Assembly (NCBI GenBank): GCA_031430315.1
Contig: JANPBI010000223.1
Coordinates: 1 to 8,716, forward strand
DNA length: 8,716 bases
Origin: JAJNPS01 sp031430315
GTDB taxonomy: Bacteria; Pseudomonadota; Alphaproteobacteria; Rhodobacterales; Rhodobacteraceae
Direction of reading: 5' to 3'
In this document: positions 1 through 6,046 of the stretch, one piece after another
Layout: each line of letters starts with the position of its first letter
How positions within the stretch are numbered: the stretch's first letter is position 1
Made by a program: the position numbers and the translations under genes
Notes under the pieces: generated by a model
Seen by the model: the letters and a program-made list of their open reading frames with translations, nothing else
Database searches by the model: none
What the model was told of the DNA's origin: nothing

Positions 1-188
1 CAACGCGCAGCACTTCGAAAGCGGAAGGTTCTACGACTGATGTAGGTTGAGATGGCGTTGAGGCAAAACGGGGCAGGATGAACAGTTCATAGTCAGATTT
101 TGGTCCCTTCGAGATGGCGTCGGCCTAACTGTCGAACGTCAGTTTGCCCGTGAAATCTCACACTTCCGGGAAAAGACTTTGGCGCAGG
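1..188. other. Unassigned left edge
   Basis: No gene can be supported here. The DUF4345 gene of the minus-strand operon stops at 189, and its transcript would run out through this stretch. A plus-strand frame is open from the window edge to a TGA at 38-40 (last residues SGRFYD), which could be the tail of a gene entering from the left, but twelve codons are too few to judge. No strong hairpin with a T run is seen for the end of the minus-strand operon, so its terminator probably lies outside the window. Confidence 0.4.
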
Positions 189-641
189 TCAGGCCCGTTG
201 TGTTTTCGGACCCAAAGGTCTTTCCGCTTTGGTGAACCACCAACCCAGCAGAGGAACGATGATGATCTCGAACAGAAACGACGGGGCTATCTCGGCGCTG
301 AGCAAAAGTGCTAAATCGCCGCCACTGAGGCGAGCAATGCCGCCAACAAAAATCATGAAGGAAAGCGCGACCAGTACCGACCGGAGCCGTTGAAACGCGA
401 AACTGCCTGCCAGCATTAGCAGACCGAGGGCGAGCCAGACGCCCCCGATGAAGCGGACATGGCTGTCGCGCACGTCAAAGACCGGCGCGTTTGTCACGGT
501 CAGGAAATCCGCGGTACCGCCCTGCCAGCCCAAGGTCTGGATGCCCCCGAGCCCGACATTGAGGCCAAGGAAGATGATGAAAGCGCCGACGACAGCTAGA
601 ACGCCGCGCAGCACGTGGTTCGGGCTGGTTTCGAATTGCAT
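189..641 (-). CDS. DUF4345 family membrane protein
   Basis: A 150-residue integral inner-membrane protein of unknown function. The start at 641 (MQFETSPNH) is chosen over an upstream alternative because it has an AAAGG Shine-Dalgarno about nine bases ahead and because the longer reading would overlap the preceding gene. About four hydrophobic segments are visible, near residues 12-32, 64-83, 87-105 and 118-136. The conserved-looking loop RDSHVRFIGGVWLALG (58-73) and GGIARL (100-105) are what I recognise as the DUF4345 pattern. Length is normal for that family. It is the last gene of the TetR-led operon and starts 29 bases after the stop of the epimerase-like gene, so the two are almost certainly co-transcribed. 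Its biochemical role is unknown. The family call rests on memory of the motif, the membrane topology on the sequence. Confidence 0.85.
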   Translation of the reverse strand: MQFETSPNHVLRGVLAVVGAFIIFLGLNVGLGGIQTLGWQGGTADFLTVTNAPVFDVRDSHVRFIGGVWLALGLLMLAGSFAFQRLRSVLVALSFMIFVGGIARLSGGDLALLLSAEIAPSFLFEIIIVPLLGWWFTKAERPLGPKTQRA

Positions 642-670
642 TTGGGTCTGCCTTTTATGAAGTTGAGGGA

Positions 671-1669
671 TCAAAGGGTAAGCGAAGGGGGAGCATCGAC
701 ATCGGCCGCATCCCGAGGGACAAAGCTGCGCGCGGCCGCCGAAAGTCCAATCTCGAACGGCACCGCGTCTGACCAAAATCGAGACCGGAACTTGCTGGCA
801 TCGACGATGTAGGGCCGGTCGAACAGGAATTGCATCTCGACGCCCTCACGGACGAAGGGGATGAAAACGCCCAGCGGCTTGGCCAGCCAGCCGGGCAACA
901 CCGACAGTTTCAATGGCATGCCGAGGGCATCTGCGGCGATCTGAAGGTGCTGGCGCAAAGTCAGGGTCGGAGCGCAGGGAACGTGCCAGGCTTGGCCATA
1001 GGCATCGTCGGGCGCATCAAGCAGGGTGATGACGGCGCGGGCATAATCAGACACATGGGCGACATCGTGTGGAAAGTCGGCATTGCCCAAAAGGCGGGCG
1101 GTCTTGCCTTCGGCGAGTGCCTTCAGCGACGCGGAGCCAAGCACCGATTGCACCACGCCGGGGCCATAAAAGTCGGGCGAGCGGACGGCAGTCACCTTGA
1201 CGCGGCCTGCCGCATGGGCGGCCTGCCATAGCCGGGTGACCTCAGCCCGCGCCTTCGGTTTGCGGCCATAATCCACCGCCGGGAGATCCTCGGTCAGCGG
1301 CCGGTTCTGCGGGCCGTAAAGATACAGGTTGTCAGCGAACACGAGCCTTGCGCGATGTGCCTCGCAAGCGGCGAGCAGGTTGGTCATGGCAAGCGGCCAG
1401 CCGGTTTCCCACAGGTCAGCGAAATAGGGCAGACCGAGGGCGCAAATGATCGTCTCGGCACCTGTCGTGGCAGCGGTGATGGCGGCGGGGTCCATAATGT
1501 CGGCGGCGACAAAGCCCGCGCCGGGCGGCAGGTCTTTGGGCTTTGATCGCTGGATCACCCGGACCTCGCGACCTGCAGCGAGCAACTGGGTGACGATCTC
1601 GCGTCCAAGGGCACCATATCCGATGACCTGGACAGTATTATTGGGCGACTTGGTGTCAACAGCAGTCAT
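671..1669 (-). CDS. NAD-dependent epimerase/dehydratase family protein (atypical extended SDR)
   Basis: A 332-residue cytoplasmic Rossmann-fold protein. The N-terminal dinucleotide-binding motif is GYGALG (17-22), followed by an acidic-turn region and VAADIMD (55-60), and by FADNLYLYGP (111-120), which matches the active-site strand of extended SDR proteins. It also has VRSPDFYGPG (162-171) and HDVAHVSDYARA (201-212), both typical of NAD-dependent epimerase/dehydratases. The usual catalytic YxxxK is not evident: after Y134 the sequence is GRKPKARAE, so the enzyme may be an atypical SDR that binds NAD(P) or acts as a reductase on an unknown substrate. The start at 1669 is preceded by GGGAGATCATC, a good ribosome site. 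The gene lies 81 bases after the lipoprotein gene and 29 before the DUF4345 gene in the same operon. Substrate cannot be read from the sequence. Confidence 0.88.
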   Translation of the reverse strand: MTAVDTKSPNNTVQVIGYGALGREIVTQLLAAGREVRVIQRSKPKDLPPGAGFVAADIMDPAAITAATTGAETIICALGLPYFADLWETGWPLAMTNLLAACEAHRARLVFADNLYLYGPQNRPLTEDLPAVDYGRKPKARAEVTRLWQAAHAAGRVKVTAVRSPDFYGPGVVQSVLGSASLKALAEGKTARLLGNADFPHDVAHVSDYARAVITLLDAPDDAYGQAWHVPCAPTLTLRQHLQIAADALGMPLKLSVLPGWLAKPLGVFIPFVREGVEMQFLFDRPYIVDASKFRSRFWSDAVPFEIGLSAAARSFVPRDAADVDAPPSLTL

Positions 1670-1750
1670 GATGATCTCCCTCTGGGATTGGAGCGCGAGG
1701 GTTGCAGGGTTGGATTGAGCCGATCGCGGCACCGAAGGTCTTGAGCGATG

Positions 1751-2161
1751 TCATTGCGCGGTCCCGCTGGCACAGTCCTCAAGCATCGCACCACGGTCGC
1801 GGGCGAAGTCTTGCCGCCATTTCGGCGAGAGGTTGGCGGCAATCAAAACTTGGGCAACAGAGCCGCCGTGCGGGGCGGAATTGAAATGGATCTCTTCATA
1901 GGTGCGACCGAGGCCGCGCAGCCGATAGATCTCGCCTCCGGTTTGGGGATCATCGACGAAGGATGACATAGGCAAAAGCGTAGCGCGCGCTTCAAAGCAG
2001 GAAGCAACGTCGGCGGCGGGCCTTGCACTGGTCACAACCGGACCGGTGGCAGTGGCGCGGAACTGGTCGGGGTCGGCGACCCCTGCTTCGGGGGCAGGTG
2101 CGCAGGCGGCAAGCCCTGCGGCGATCGTGAGAGCCGGGATGATTTGACGGAGGAGAGACAT
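1751..2161 (-). CDS. Small predicted lipoprotein, function unknown
   Basis: A 136-residue protein with a clear bacterial lipoprotein signal: basic start (MSLLRQ), hydrophobic core, and lipobox LAAC with the modifiable cysteine at residue 20. The residue after the cysteine is Ala, which by the E. coli Lol rule would favour the outer membrane (inference for this organism). After a Pro/Ala-rich linker the mature part has two cysteines, C55 and C130, which could form a disulfide, and a central motif RGLGRTYEEIHFNSAPHGG (82-100). I do not recognise a family. AAGGAACC stands just ahead of the ATG as ribosome site. It is the third gene of the TetR-led operon, separated by about 130 bases from the DUF4386 gene upstream, so it might also have its own expression control. 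Confidence 0.8.
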   Translation of the reverse strand: MSLLRQIIPALTIAAGLAACAPAPEAGVADPDQFRATATGPVVTSARPAADVASCFEARATLLPMSSFVDDPQTGGEIYRLRGLGRTYEEIHFNSAPHGGSVAQVLIAANLSPKWRQDFARDRGAMLEDCASGTAQ

Positions 2162-2207
2162 GGTCTGGTTCCTTGAGGTTGGGAGGGTCGAGGCATGACG
2201 ACGCCTT

Positions 2208-2225
2208 CGCCGGAGTGGTCCGGCG
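2208..2225 (-). other. GC-rich hairpin in operon spacer
   Basis: CGCCGGA and TCCGGCG form a perfect seven-base-pair stem around a four-base loop in the 130-base spacer between the DUF4386 and lipoprotein genes. No T run follows on either strand, so it is not a standard intrinsic terminator. It could stabilise or attenuate the operon mRNA at this point. A chance hairpin in GC-rich DNA is the alternative. Confidence 0.35.
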
Positions 2226-2291
2226 CCAAAGGCAAAGGCGAAAGCAAGTTGTGGAGTTAAGAGTGTGCTTTGGCCGATCAGACTAATCGGG

Positions 2292-2996
2292 TCAGGCCGG
2301 TTGGCCGACTATGGAAGGAAACTGCCGCTTGTCGCGCAGCACGACCACACCAAGCGCCAGCGTCCACAAGGCCCAGAGCGAATAGCTGATGGAGTTGATC
2401 AAGCCCGTCATCGGGACACCGTAGGGCTCCAGCATCCCGGAAATCACACCCAAGGCGATGGCAAAGCCGCTGATCGCGATGATGCGGTTGGTCCGGAAGA
2501 CGAGACCCGAGACCAAAGCCGTCCAGATTGCCGTGAAGAAGTAGCCAAGGTGTTCGCCGACGCCCATGCCAAGATAGTGGTTGGCGGCATCGAACAGGGC
2601 GACAGCCATCGCCTGGTCCGTCGCGGTAGCACCCGGTGCCACATAGGTTGCGGCCAGAACCGGCACCAGCATAACCCAGCGCAAAAGGCCCAGCGCCTGA
2701 ACCAGACCGGCCAGAACGCCCGCCCCAATCGACAGGGCGGCAAGCAGGTTGTCGCGCTTCCAGAAGTGCAGGCCCGCCGCAATCGCGCCGCCCGTCATCA
2801 AAAGTGCCGCGAACATCATGGCATACCAATAGGCATGCAAGTCAGCGCCTGAACCTGCAAAGCTGGTCAGCACGTCGCCTGCGGGTTGGCGCAGAATGTC
2901 GGGGTAATCAAAGGTCATCTGCAGACCGGTGAAGCCAGCCGTAAAGATCAGCGGGACGGCGACCAGAAGGGCGCCAGCGGTGCGAGAGGCGGTCAT
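2292..2996 (-). CDS. DUF4386 family membrane protein
   Basis: A 234-residue polytopic inner-membrane protein with about six hydrophobic segments (roughly 6-26, 56-78, 84-120, 150-168, 172-189 and 202-221). Motifs such as HAYWYAMMFAALL (54-66), the ALFDAANHYLGMGVGEHLGY stretch (133-152) and GMLEPYG (187-193) match what I know of DUF4386 proteins, whose function is unknown. The start at 2996 is chosen because its ATG overlaps the TGA stop of the TetR gene as ATGA, with GGAG in the end of that gene as ribosome site. This indicates translational coupling with the repressor. A longer upstream reading would lie inside the TetR gene and is rejected. The pairing suggests that this membrane protein is the main target of the repressor, perhaps in a response to a membrane-active compound; that is inference only. 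Confidence 0.85.
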   Translation of the reverse strand: MTASRTAGALLVAVPLIFTAGFTGLQMTFDYPDILRQPAGDVLTSFAGSGADLHAYWYAMMFAALLMTGGAIAAGLHFWKRDNLLAALSIGAGVLAGLVQALGLLRWVMLVPVLAATYVAPGATATDQAMAVALFDAANHYLGMGVGEHLGYFFTAIWTALVSGLVFRTNRIIAISGFAIALGVISGMLEPYGVPMTGLINSISYSLWALWTLALGVVVLRDKRQFPSIVGQPA

Positions 2997-3589
2997 GTCT
3001 TGTCTCCATTGAGATGAGGGGTGAGAAGGCGTTGGAATAGGCGAACACCCTGCTCCGTGTCTGCGGGGCTGAAGTCCGCCCCGCCGGTGTCTTTGAAAAC
3101 CAGCCAGAAATCGCCCACCAGCCACAGCATCTGGGCAAGATCATCCAGTACTTCCGTTTCGGCGAAAGGCTTGAGCACACCCGCTTCGGCGAAGAGATTC
3201 AGAAGGAATTTCGTGTTTGCCAGTCCGGCCTCGCGGTTCTGACGATAGGCAGCGGCCAGTGCGGGGTCGGCATTGAGCAACAGCGTCAGGTCACGGAAGA
3301 AAAAGCGGTAGCGCGCCTGGATCTCAAAATTACCCGCCACCATGGTCTCCGTCATCTGAATACTCGGCATGGTGCCGGGCGGCACGGCGTAGTTCGAGGC
3401 CCATTCACCGACGATGCGGGCGAAGAGGCCCTGCACGATCTCGGCCTTGTTGCGATAGTGATAGTAGAGATTGCCGGGGCTGATCCCCATCGCCTCGGCA
3501 ATATGGTTGGTGGAGACATTGGACGTGCCGCGTTCATTGAACAGCGTCAGGGCAGCGTCGAGGATGCGTGTCTTGGTGTCGGGGCTCAT
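2993..3589 (-). CDS. TetR/AcrR family transcriptional regulator
   Basis: A 198-residue repressor with the standard TetR layout. The N-terminal DNA-binding domain opens with TKTRILDAALTLFNERG (5-21). The helix-turn-helix covers about 25-46 (VSTNHIAEAMGISPGNLYYHY), followed by NKAEI. The C-terminal all-helical part (about 60-198) is the ligand-binding and dimerisation domain, and its ligand is not evident. It acts as a dimer on inverted repeats. Directly upstream of its start, two copies of TAGAG-N6-CTCTA cover its promoter, so autorepression and control of the four genes downstream is the natural reading. Its stop overlaps the start of the DUF4386 gene by four bases. Family assignment is firm; target assignment is inferred from position and symmetry. 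Confidence 0.95.
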   Translation of the reverse strand: MSPDTKTRILDAALTLFNERGTSNVSTNHIAEAMGISPGNLYYHYRNKAEIVQGLFARIVGEWASNYAVPPGTMPSIQMTETMVAGNFEIQARYRFFFRDLTLLLNADPALAAAYRQNREAGLANTKFLLNLFAEAGVLKPFAETEVLDDLAQMLWLVGDFWLVFKDTGGADFSPADTEQGVRLFQRLLTPHLNGDKT

Positions 3590-3598
3590 TGATTCATC

Positions 3599-3620
3599 TG
3601 TTAGAGTTATTGCTCTAACA
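3599..3620. promoter_or_regulatory. TetR-type operator O1 (perfect palindrome)
   Basis: TGTTAGAG-N6-CTCTAACA is a perfect inverted repeat with eight-base arms and a six-base centre, ten bases ahead of the TetR start codon and just downstream of the predicted -10. Size and symmetry fit a TetR-family dimer site. A repressor here would block promoter clearance. A second, shorter copy lies 25 bp away centre to centre. Confidence 0.8.
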
Positions 3621-3651
3621 ATTAAATAGAGCCATTACTCTAATGTGTCAA
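3621..3651 (-). promoter_or_regulatory. Promoter of the TetR operon
   Basis: On the minus strand a perfect -35 hexamer TTGACA (3651-3646) is followed by an AT-rich -10 region. The best fit is TTTAAT (3626-3621, five of six matches, 19-base spacer), or TATTTA (3628-3623) with the ideal 17-base spacer. Operator O2 fills the spacer and O1 follows the -10, the expected layout for a tightly repressed sigma-70 promoter. The exact start site cannot be fixed from sequence. Confidence 0.7.
3627..3642. promoter_or_regulatory. TetR-type operator O2 (second copy)
   Basis: TAGAG-N6-CTCTA repeats the core of O1 with the same six-base centre. It lies between the -35 and -10 elements of the operon promoter, so binding would occlude RNA polymerase directly. 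The arms are five bases, shorter than the eight of O1, suggesting weaker or cooperative binding (inference). Confidence 0.7.
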
Positions 3652-3878
3652 CCGGGATGTTGAATCACGGCTTCGGTAACAAATGTAGGGAGGTCAACCG
3701 CGCCATCCACAACGCCGTCGAGGCTCTGAACGTCGAACGGAAACCAGATTCGTTGGCCAACCAACGAATCTCTGCTTAGCTCGTTTCCCCCAACTTCAAG
3801 AATAGCCGCTCCGTTCAAGCGACACGTCCACCGGCGCGGTATCAGCCCACATTGAAAATCTTCAAGCGGAGAACCGAG
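3652..3878. other. Unassigned spacer between divergent units
   Basis: This 227-base stretch separates the minus-strand TetR promoter from the plus-strand DUF1127-like gene. It contains the strong hairpin at 3746-3771 and no recognisable gene. A minus-strand frame is open through it (ending near 3648) and a short plus-strand frame runs to a TAG at about 3777, but neither resembles a family I know nor has convincing codon use. The promoter for the plus-strand genes should lie here, yet I could not pick convincing -35/-10 hexamers. Confidence 0.4.
3746..3771. repeat. Perfect 11-bp inverted repeat (hairpin)
   Basis: AGATTCGTTGG and CCAACGAATCT are exact reverse complements separated by the four-base loop CCAA, giving an 11-bp perfect stem. 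No T run follows on either strand, so a normal intrinsic terminator is unlikely. It may be a regulator-binding palindrome, an RNA hairpin in the leader of the DUF1127-like gene, or a trace of a mobile element. It differs in sequence from the TetR operators nearby. Confidence 0.65.
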
Positions 3879-4091
3879 ATGACCTACAGCACGACAGCTC
3901 ACAAACGGCAGGTAGGCACAGTGCGCTTCCTTTCCGTTTTTCACAGCTCGCTCAGGAGGCGTGAAAATGAGGCGGCAATCGAACGTCTCGACAATCGACA
4001 GCGCCGTGACATCGGCTGGCCAACGCGGGTTGAATGGCCCGAGTCTCGGCACGAGGCAGCATCGCGCATCGCCATGATGGCGTGGCGTTGA
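3879..4091 (+). CDS. DUF1127-like small protein
   Basis: A 70-residue basic protein. Its middle, LRRRENEAAIERLDNRQRRD (25-44) followed by IGW, resembles the DUF1127 (YjiS-type) core, in which a run of Arg/Leu residues precedes L-x-D-R-x-L-x-D-I-G. DUF1127 proteins are short Arg-rich proteins abundant in Alphaproteobacteria, some linked to RNA metabolism and stress or phosphate adaptation. The start at 3879 (MTYSTTAHKR) is chosen because GGAG lies eight bases ahead; a TTG nine codons upstream is less likely. The C-terminal part after residue 47 is atypically long, so a diverged or decaying member is possible. It ends 47 bases before the FAD oxidoreductase gene in the same direction and may share its transcript. 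Confidence 0.55.
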   Translation: MTYSTTAHKRQVGTVRFLSVFHSSLRRRENEAAIERLDNRQRRDIGWPTRVEWPESRHEAASRIAMMAWR

Positions 4092-4138
4092 ATTCATATC
4101 AGATCCGCACTCCCAAACACTGCTCGAAGGAGAAAGAA

Positions 4139-5020
4139 ATGCATTTTGACGTGATCGTCTTGGGCGGCGGTTATGCCGGAATGGCCGCGGCACTGCAGGT
4201 CGCCCGCGCCCGCCGCAGTGTCCTGGTGATCGACGCAGGCCTTCGCCGAAATCGTTTTGCTTCCCATTCCCATGGGTTTCTGGGGCAGGACGGTAGCGAA
4301 CCCGGCGAAATTGCCCGACATGCTCGGGCGCAGCTTATGGCCTATCCGACCGTGACGTGGTTCGAGGACACCGCAATCACCGCGCGGCACGAAGCAGACG
4401 GGTTCGCCATCACGCTGAAAGAAGGGCAACCCATGGTCGGACGGCGCCTCATCATGGCGCTTGGGGTAAAGGACACCCTCCCCAGTGTGCCCGGCATTCA
4501 GGAGCGCTGGGGGCAAAGTGTGTTTCATTGCCCCTATTGCCATGGCTATGAAATCAAAGGTCCGCTCGGCGTCATGGCGACTGGACCCGCATCGCTGAAC
4601 CAGGCGTTACTTCTGTCGGACTGGGGTCCGGTGACATTCTTTCTCAACGGTGCATTCGTGCCAGATACTGACCAGCAGTTGCAGTTGGATGCGCGCGGCG
4701 TGACGATCGAGTCAGCCTCAGTGACCGAAATTCGCGGCCACGCAGATCTCGCCCTTGAAGACGGTCGCGTGATCGCACTTTCCGGTCTGTTCGTCATGTC
4801 CAAAGTGCAACCGAACTCTTCTCTGTTCGCAGATCTTGGCTGTGCCGTGGACGAAGGTCAGCAGGGCAGTTTCATCCGCACCGATAGCGCAAAACAAACA
4901 ACCGTTGCCGGTGTGTTTGCCTGCGGTGATGCAGCACGCTCGACCCACTCCGTCTCATTGGCGGTGGGCGACGGTGCGCTTGCCGGGCAATCAACCCACC
5001 GGTCTTTGGTCCTCTCTTGA
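4139..5020 (+). CDS. FAD-dependent NAD(P)H/thiol oxidoreductase, thioredoxin reductase-like
   Basis: A 293-residue cytoplasmic flavoprotein of the low-molecular-weight thioredoxin-reductase fold. The FAD ADP-binding motif is GGGYAG (9-14). The redox-active pair is CPYC (131-134) followed by HGYE, which differs from the CATCDG type of true thioredoxin reductase. The C-terminal FAD motif is ACGDAA (261-266), near the end as expected. The NAD(P)H-binding half has only VMATGPASLNQALLL (145-159), without a clean GxGxxS/A, so pyridine-nucleotide use is uncertain. The related CxxC flavoproteins GliT, HlmI and DepH oxidise dithiols with oxygen and also lack strong NADPH sites, so a thiol-oxidase role is a real alternative. 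The ribosome site AAGGAGAAAGAA precedes the ATG. It is probably co-transcribed with the DUF1127-like gene. Natural substrate unknown. Confidence 0.9.
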   Translation: MHFDVIVLGGGYAGMAAALQVARARRSVLVIDAGLRRNRFASHSHGFLGQDGSEPGEIARHARAQLMAYPTVTWFEDTAITARHEADGFAITLKEGQPMVGRRLIMALGVKDTLPSVPGIQERWGQSVFHCPYCHGYEIKGPLGVMATGPASLNQALLLSDWGPVTFFLNGAFVPDTDQQLQLDARGVTIESASVTEIRGHADLALEDGRVIALSGLFVMSKVQPNSSLFADLGCAVDEGQQGSFIRTDSAKQTTVAGVFACGDAARSTHSVSLAVGDGALAGQSTHRSLVLS

Positions 5021-5027
5021 TCCCGAA

Positions 5028-5520
5028 CTAAAGGCGGACAAGGTCGGGACAGATCAGCGCGCAATCCTGTACTGTCCAAGCAATATTCCAAGGCAAACCA
5101 TGAAGGGCGACCGGGGTAAGAAGCCGCTGCGGCTGACCAGCTCATCCCTCAGTTTCATTCCCGCAACATCATATTGGGCGGCGGGATCGCGGATTGAATC
5201 TGCTGTATCGGACGCGATGGAACCAAGACCCAACCTGATGGCCCGGCAACGGCAGAGCCACTGGACGACCCACTGAGATCGTGAGCCAATCCCTCCGGTG
5301 CGCATCGCGGGCCGGACACCAGCCCCGTTCCCGCCCACGGCTTAATCAATCATCGCCTGTTTGCCGCAGGTGACCGCTCCCACGAATTTTAGCAACTTCA
5401 CGCAGTCGGCGTCACTGTTCGTCACCACACGCCGGCGGCGGGCTGCGTTGGCAGTTATGGGTAATCTCCCGAAGTCGACCAGGTCCTAGATGTCCAAGAA
5501 GTTAGCCCCTTCGTTCAATC
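5028..5520 (-). pseudogene. Decayed amidase-signature (AS) family gene remnant
   Basis: Read leftwards on the minus strand, about 165 codons match the middle of an amidase-signature hydrolase, spread over three frames. In order: FLDI-stop-DLVDFGRLPITANAA, where intact members have (V/I)KDLIDVAGLPTT; DADCVKLLKFVGAVTCGK, like the RLRAAGAVIVGKT helix; a second stop at 5344-5342; AVGGNGAG; then, after a frameshift, GSSSGSAVAG (5271-5242), the signature carrying a catalytic Ser; then, shifted back, LGLGSIASDTADSIRD, holding the nucleophile region DTxGSIR; VAGMKLRDELVSRSGFLP; and, after another shift, WNIAWTVQDCALI ending at a TAG (5030-5028). The first stop (5488-5486) falls exactly where the catalytic lysine codon should be, so AAG to TAG is likely. 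N- and C-terminal parts are missing. The gene is dead; its original substrate is unknown. Confidence 0.82.
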
Positions 5521-5591
5521 ACCAATGCCTGCATATCCCTATTTTGGCCACATCGCGGGCTTGGACCCGTTACCCATAAATAGGAGCAAAT

Positions 5592-6038
5592 ATGAAATCC
5601 CTTCTCTCTCGCAGAACTCTGCTCTTCTCCGTCCCCGCTGTCCTCGCTCTTGCTGGCGTTGCCACAGCTGGTTTCATGATGTTTTCGGTGCCAGATAACC
5701 TCGATCTGTCCTTGGCGAAGCTTTCGGACGGGGGGCTTTACCATGTTGAATTGATGCCCGACGCATCACCGATCAGCGTTGGCAATATGCATATCTGGAC
5801 AGTCCAGCTGGAAACCGCCTCGGGCGAACCGATCACTCAGGCCGATTTTGCGATCAGCGGCGGGATGCCGCAGCACGGCCATGGGCTGCCGACGGCACCC
5901 CAAGTGACCAAGAGTCTCGGGGAGGGTCTCTATCAGATCGAAGGCGTCAAGTTCAACATGAGCGGCTGGTGGACGTTCAAGCTTGACGTCAAGGGTGCCG
6001 CCGGCACCGACGCCGTGACCTTCAATCTCGTGCTATGA
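5592..6038 (+). CDS. YtkA/FixH-like membrane-anchored periplasmic protein
   Basis: A 148-residue protein. Residues 9-30 form one hydrophobic segment after SRR, acting as signal anchor; SRRTLL loosely resembles a Tat motif, and cleavage after ATA (24-26) is possible. The periplasmic beta-sandwich shows MPQHGHGLPTAPQV (92-105) and EGVKFNMSGWWTFKLDV (117-133), the two motifs typical of YtkA-like/FixH-like domains, whose His and Met residues suggest a metal, perhaps copper, site (inference). TAGGAGCAAAT gives a strong ribosome site. Its TGA stop overlaps an ATG that opens the frame of the next gene, a di-haem peroxidase, so the two form a coupled operon and probably cooperate in periplasmic redox or metal handling. 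No convincing promoter hexamers were identified upstream of 5592. Confidence 0.85.
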   Translation: MKSLLSRRTLLFSVPAVLALAGVATAGFMMFSVPDNLDLSLAKLSDGGLYHVELMPDASPISVGNMHIWTVQLETASGEPITQADFAISGGMPQHGHGLPTAPQVTKSLGEGLYQIEGVKFNMSGWWTFKLDVKGAAGTDAVTFNLVL

Positions 6039-6046
6039 GGGATCAA

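Noticed and set aside
2..40. Open plus-strand frame ending in SGRFYD at the left edge
   Set aside because: Only twelve codons are visible, too few to support a gene.
2265..2852. Plus-strand open frame of 195 codons opposite the DUF4386 gene
   Set aside because: Antisense shadow of a clear membrane-protein gene; the translation is polar and low in hydrophobic structure, without known motifs.
3648..4193. Minus-strand open frame of 181 codons across the spacer and the DUF1127-like gene
   Set aside because: No ribosome site, low third-position GC in the part I checked, no family recognised, and it overlaps a better supported plus-strand gene.
5455..5579. Ten-base inverted repeat TTATGGGTAA / TTACCCATAA, arms 105 bases apart
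   Set aside because: About one such pair is expected by chance in a window of this size, and one arm lies inside the amidase remnant.
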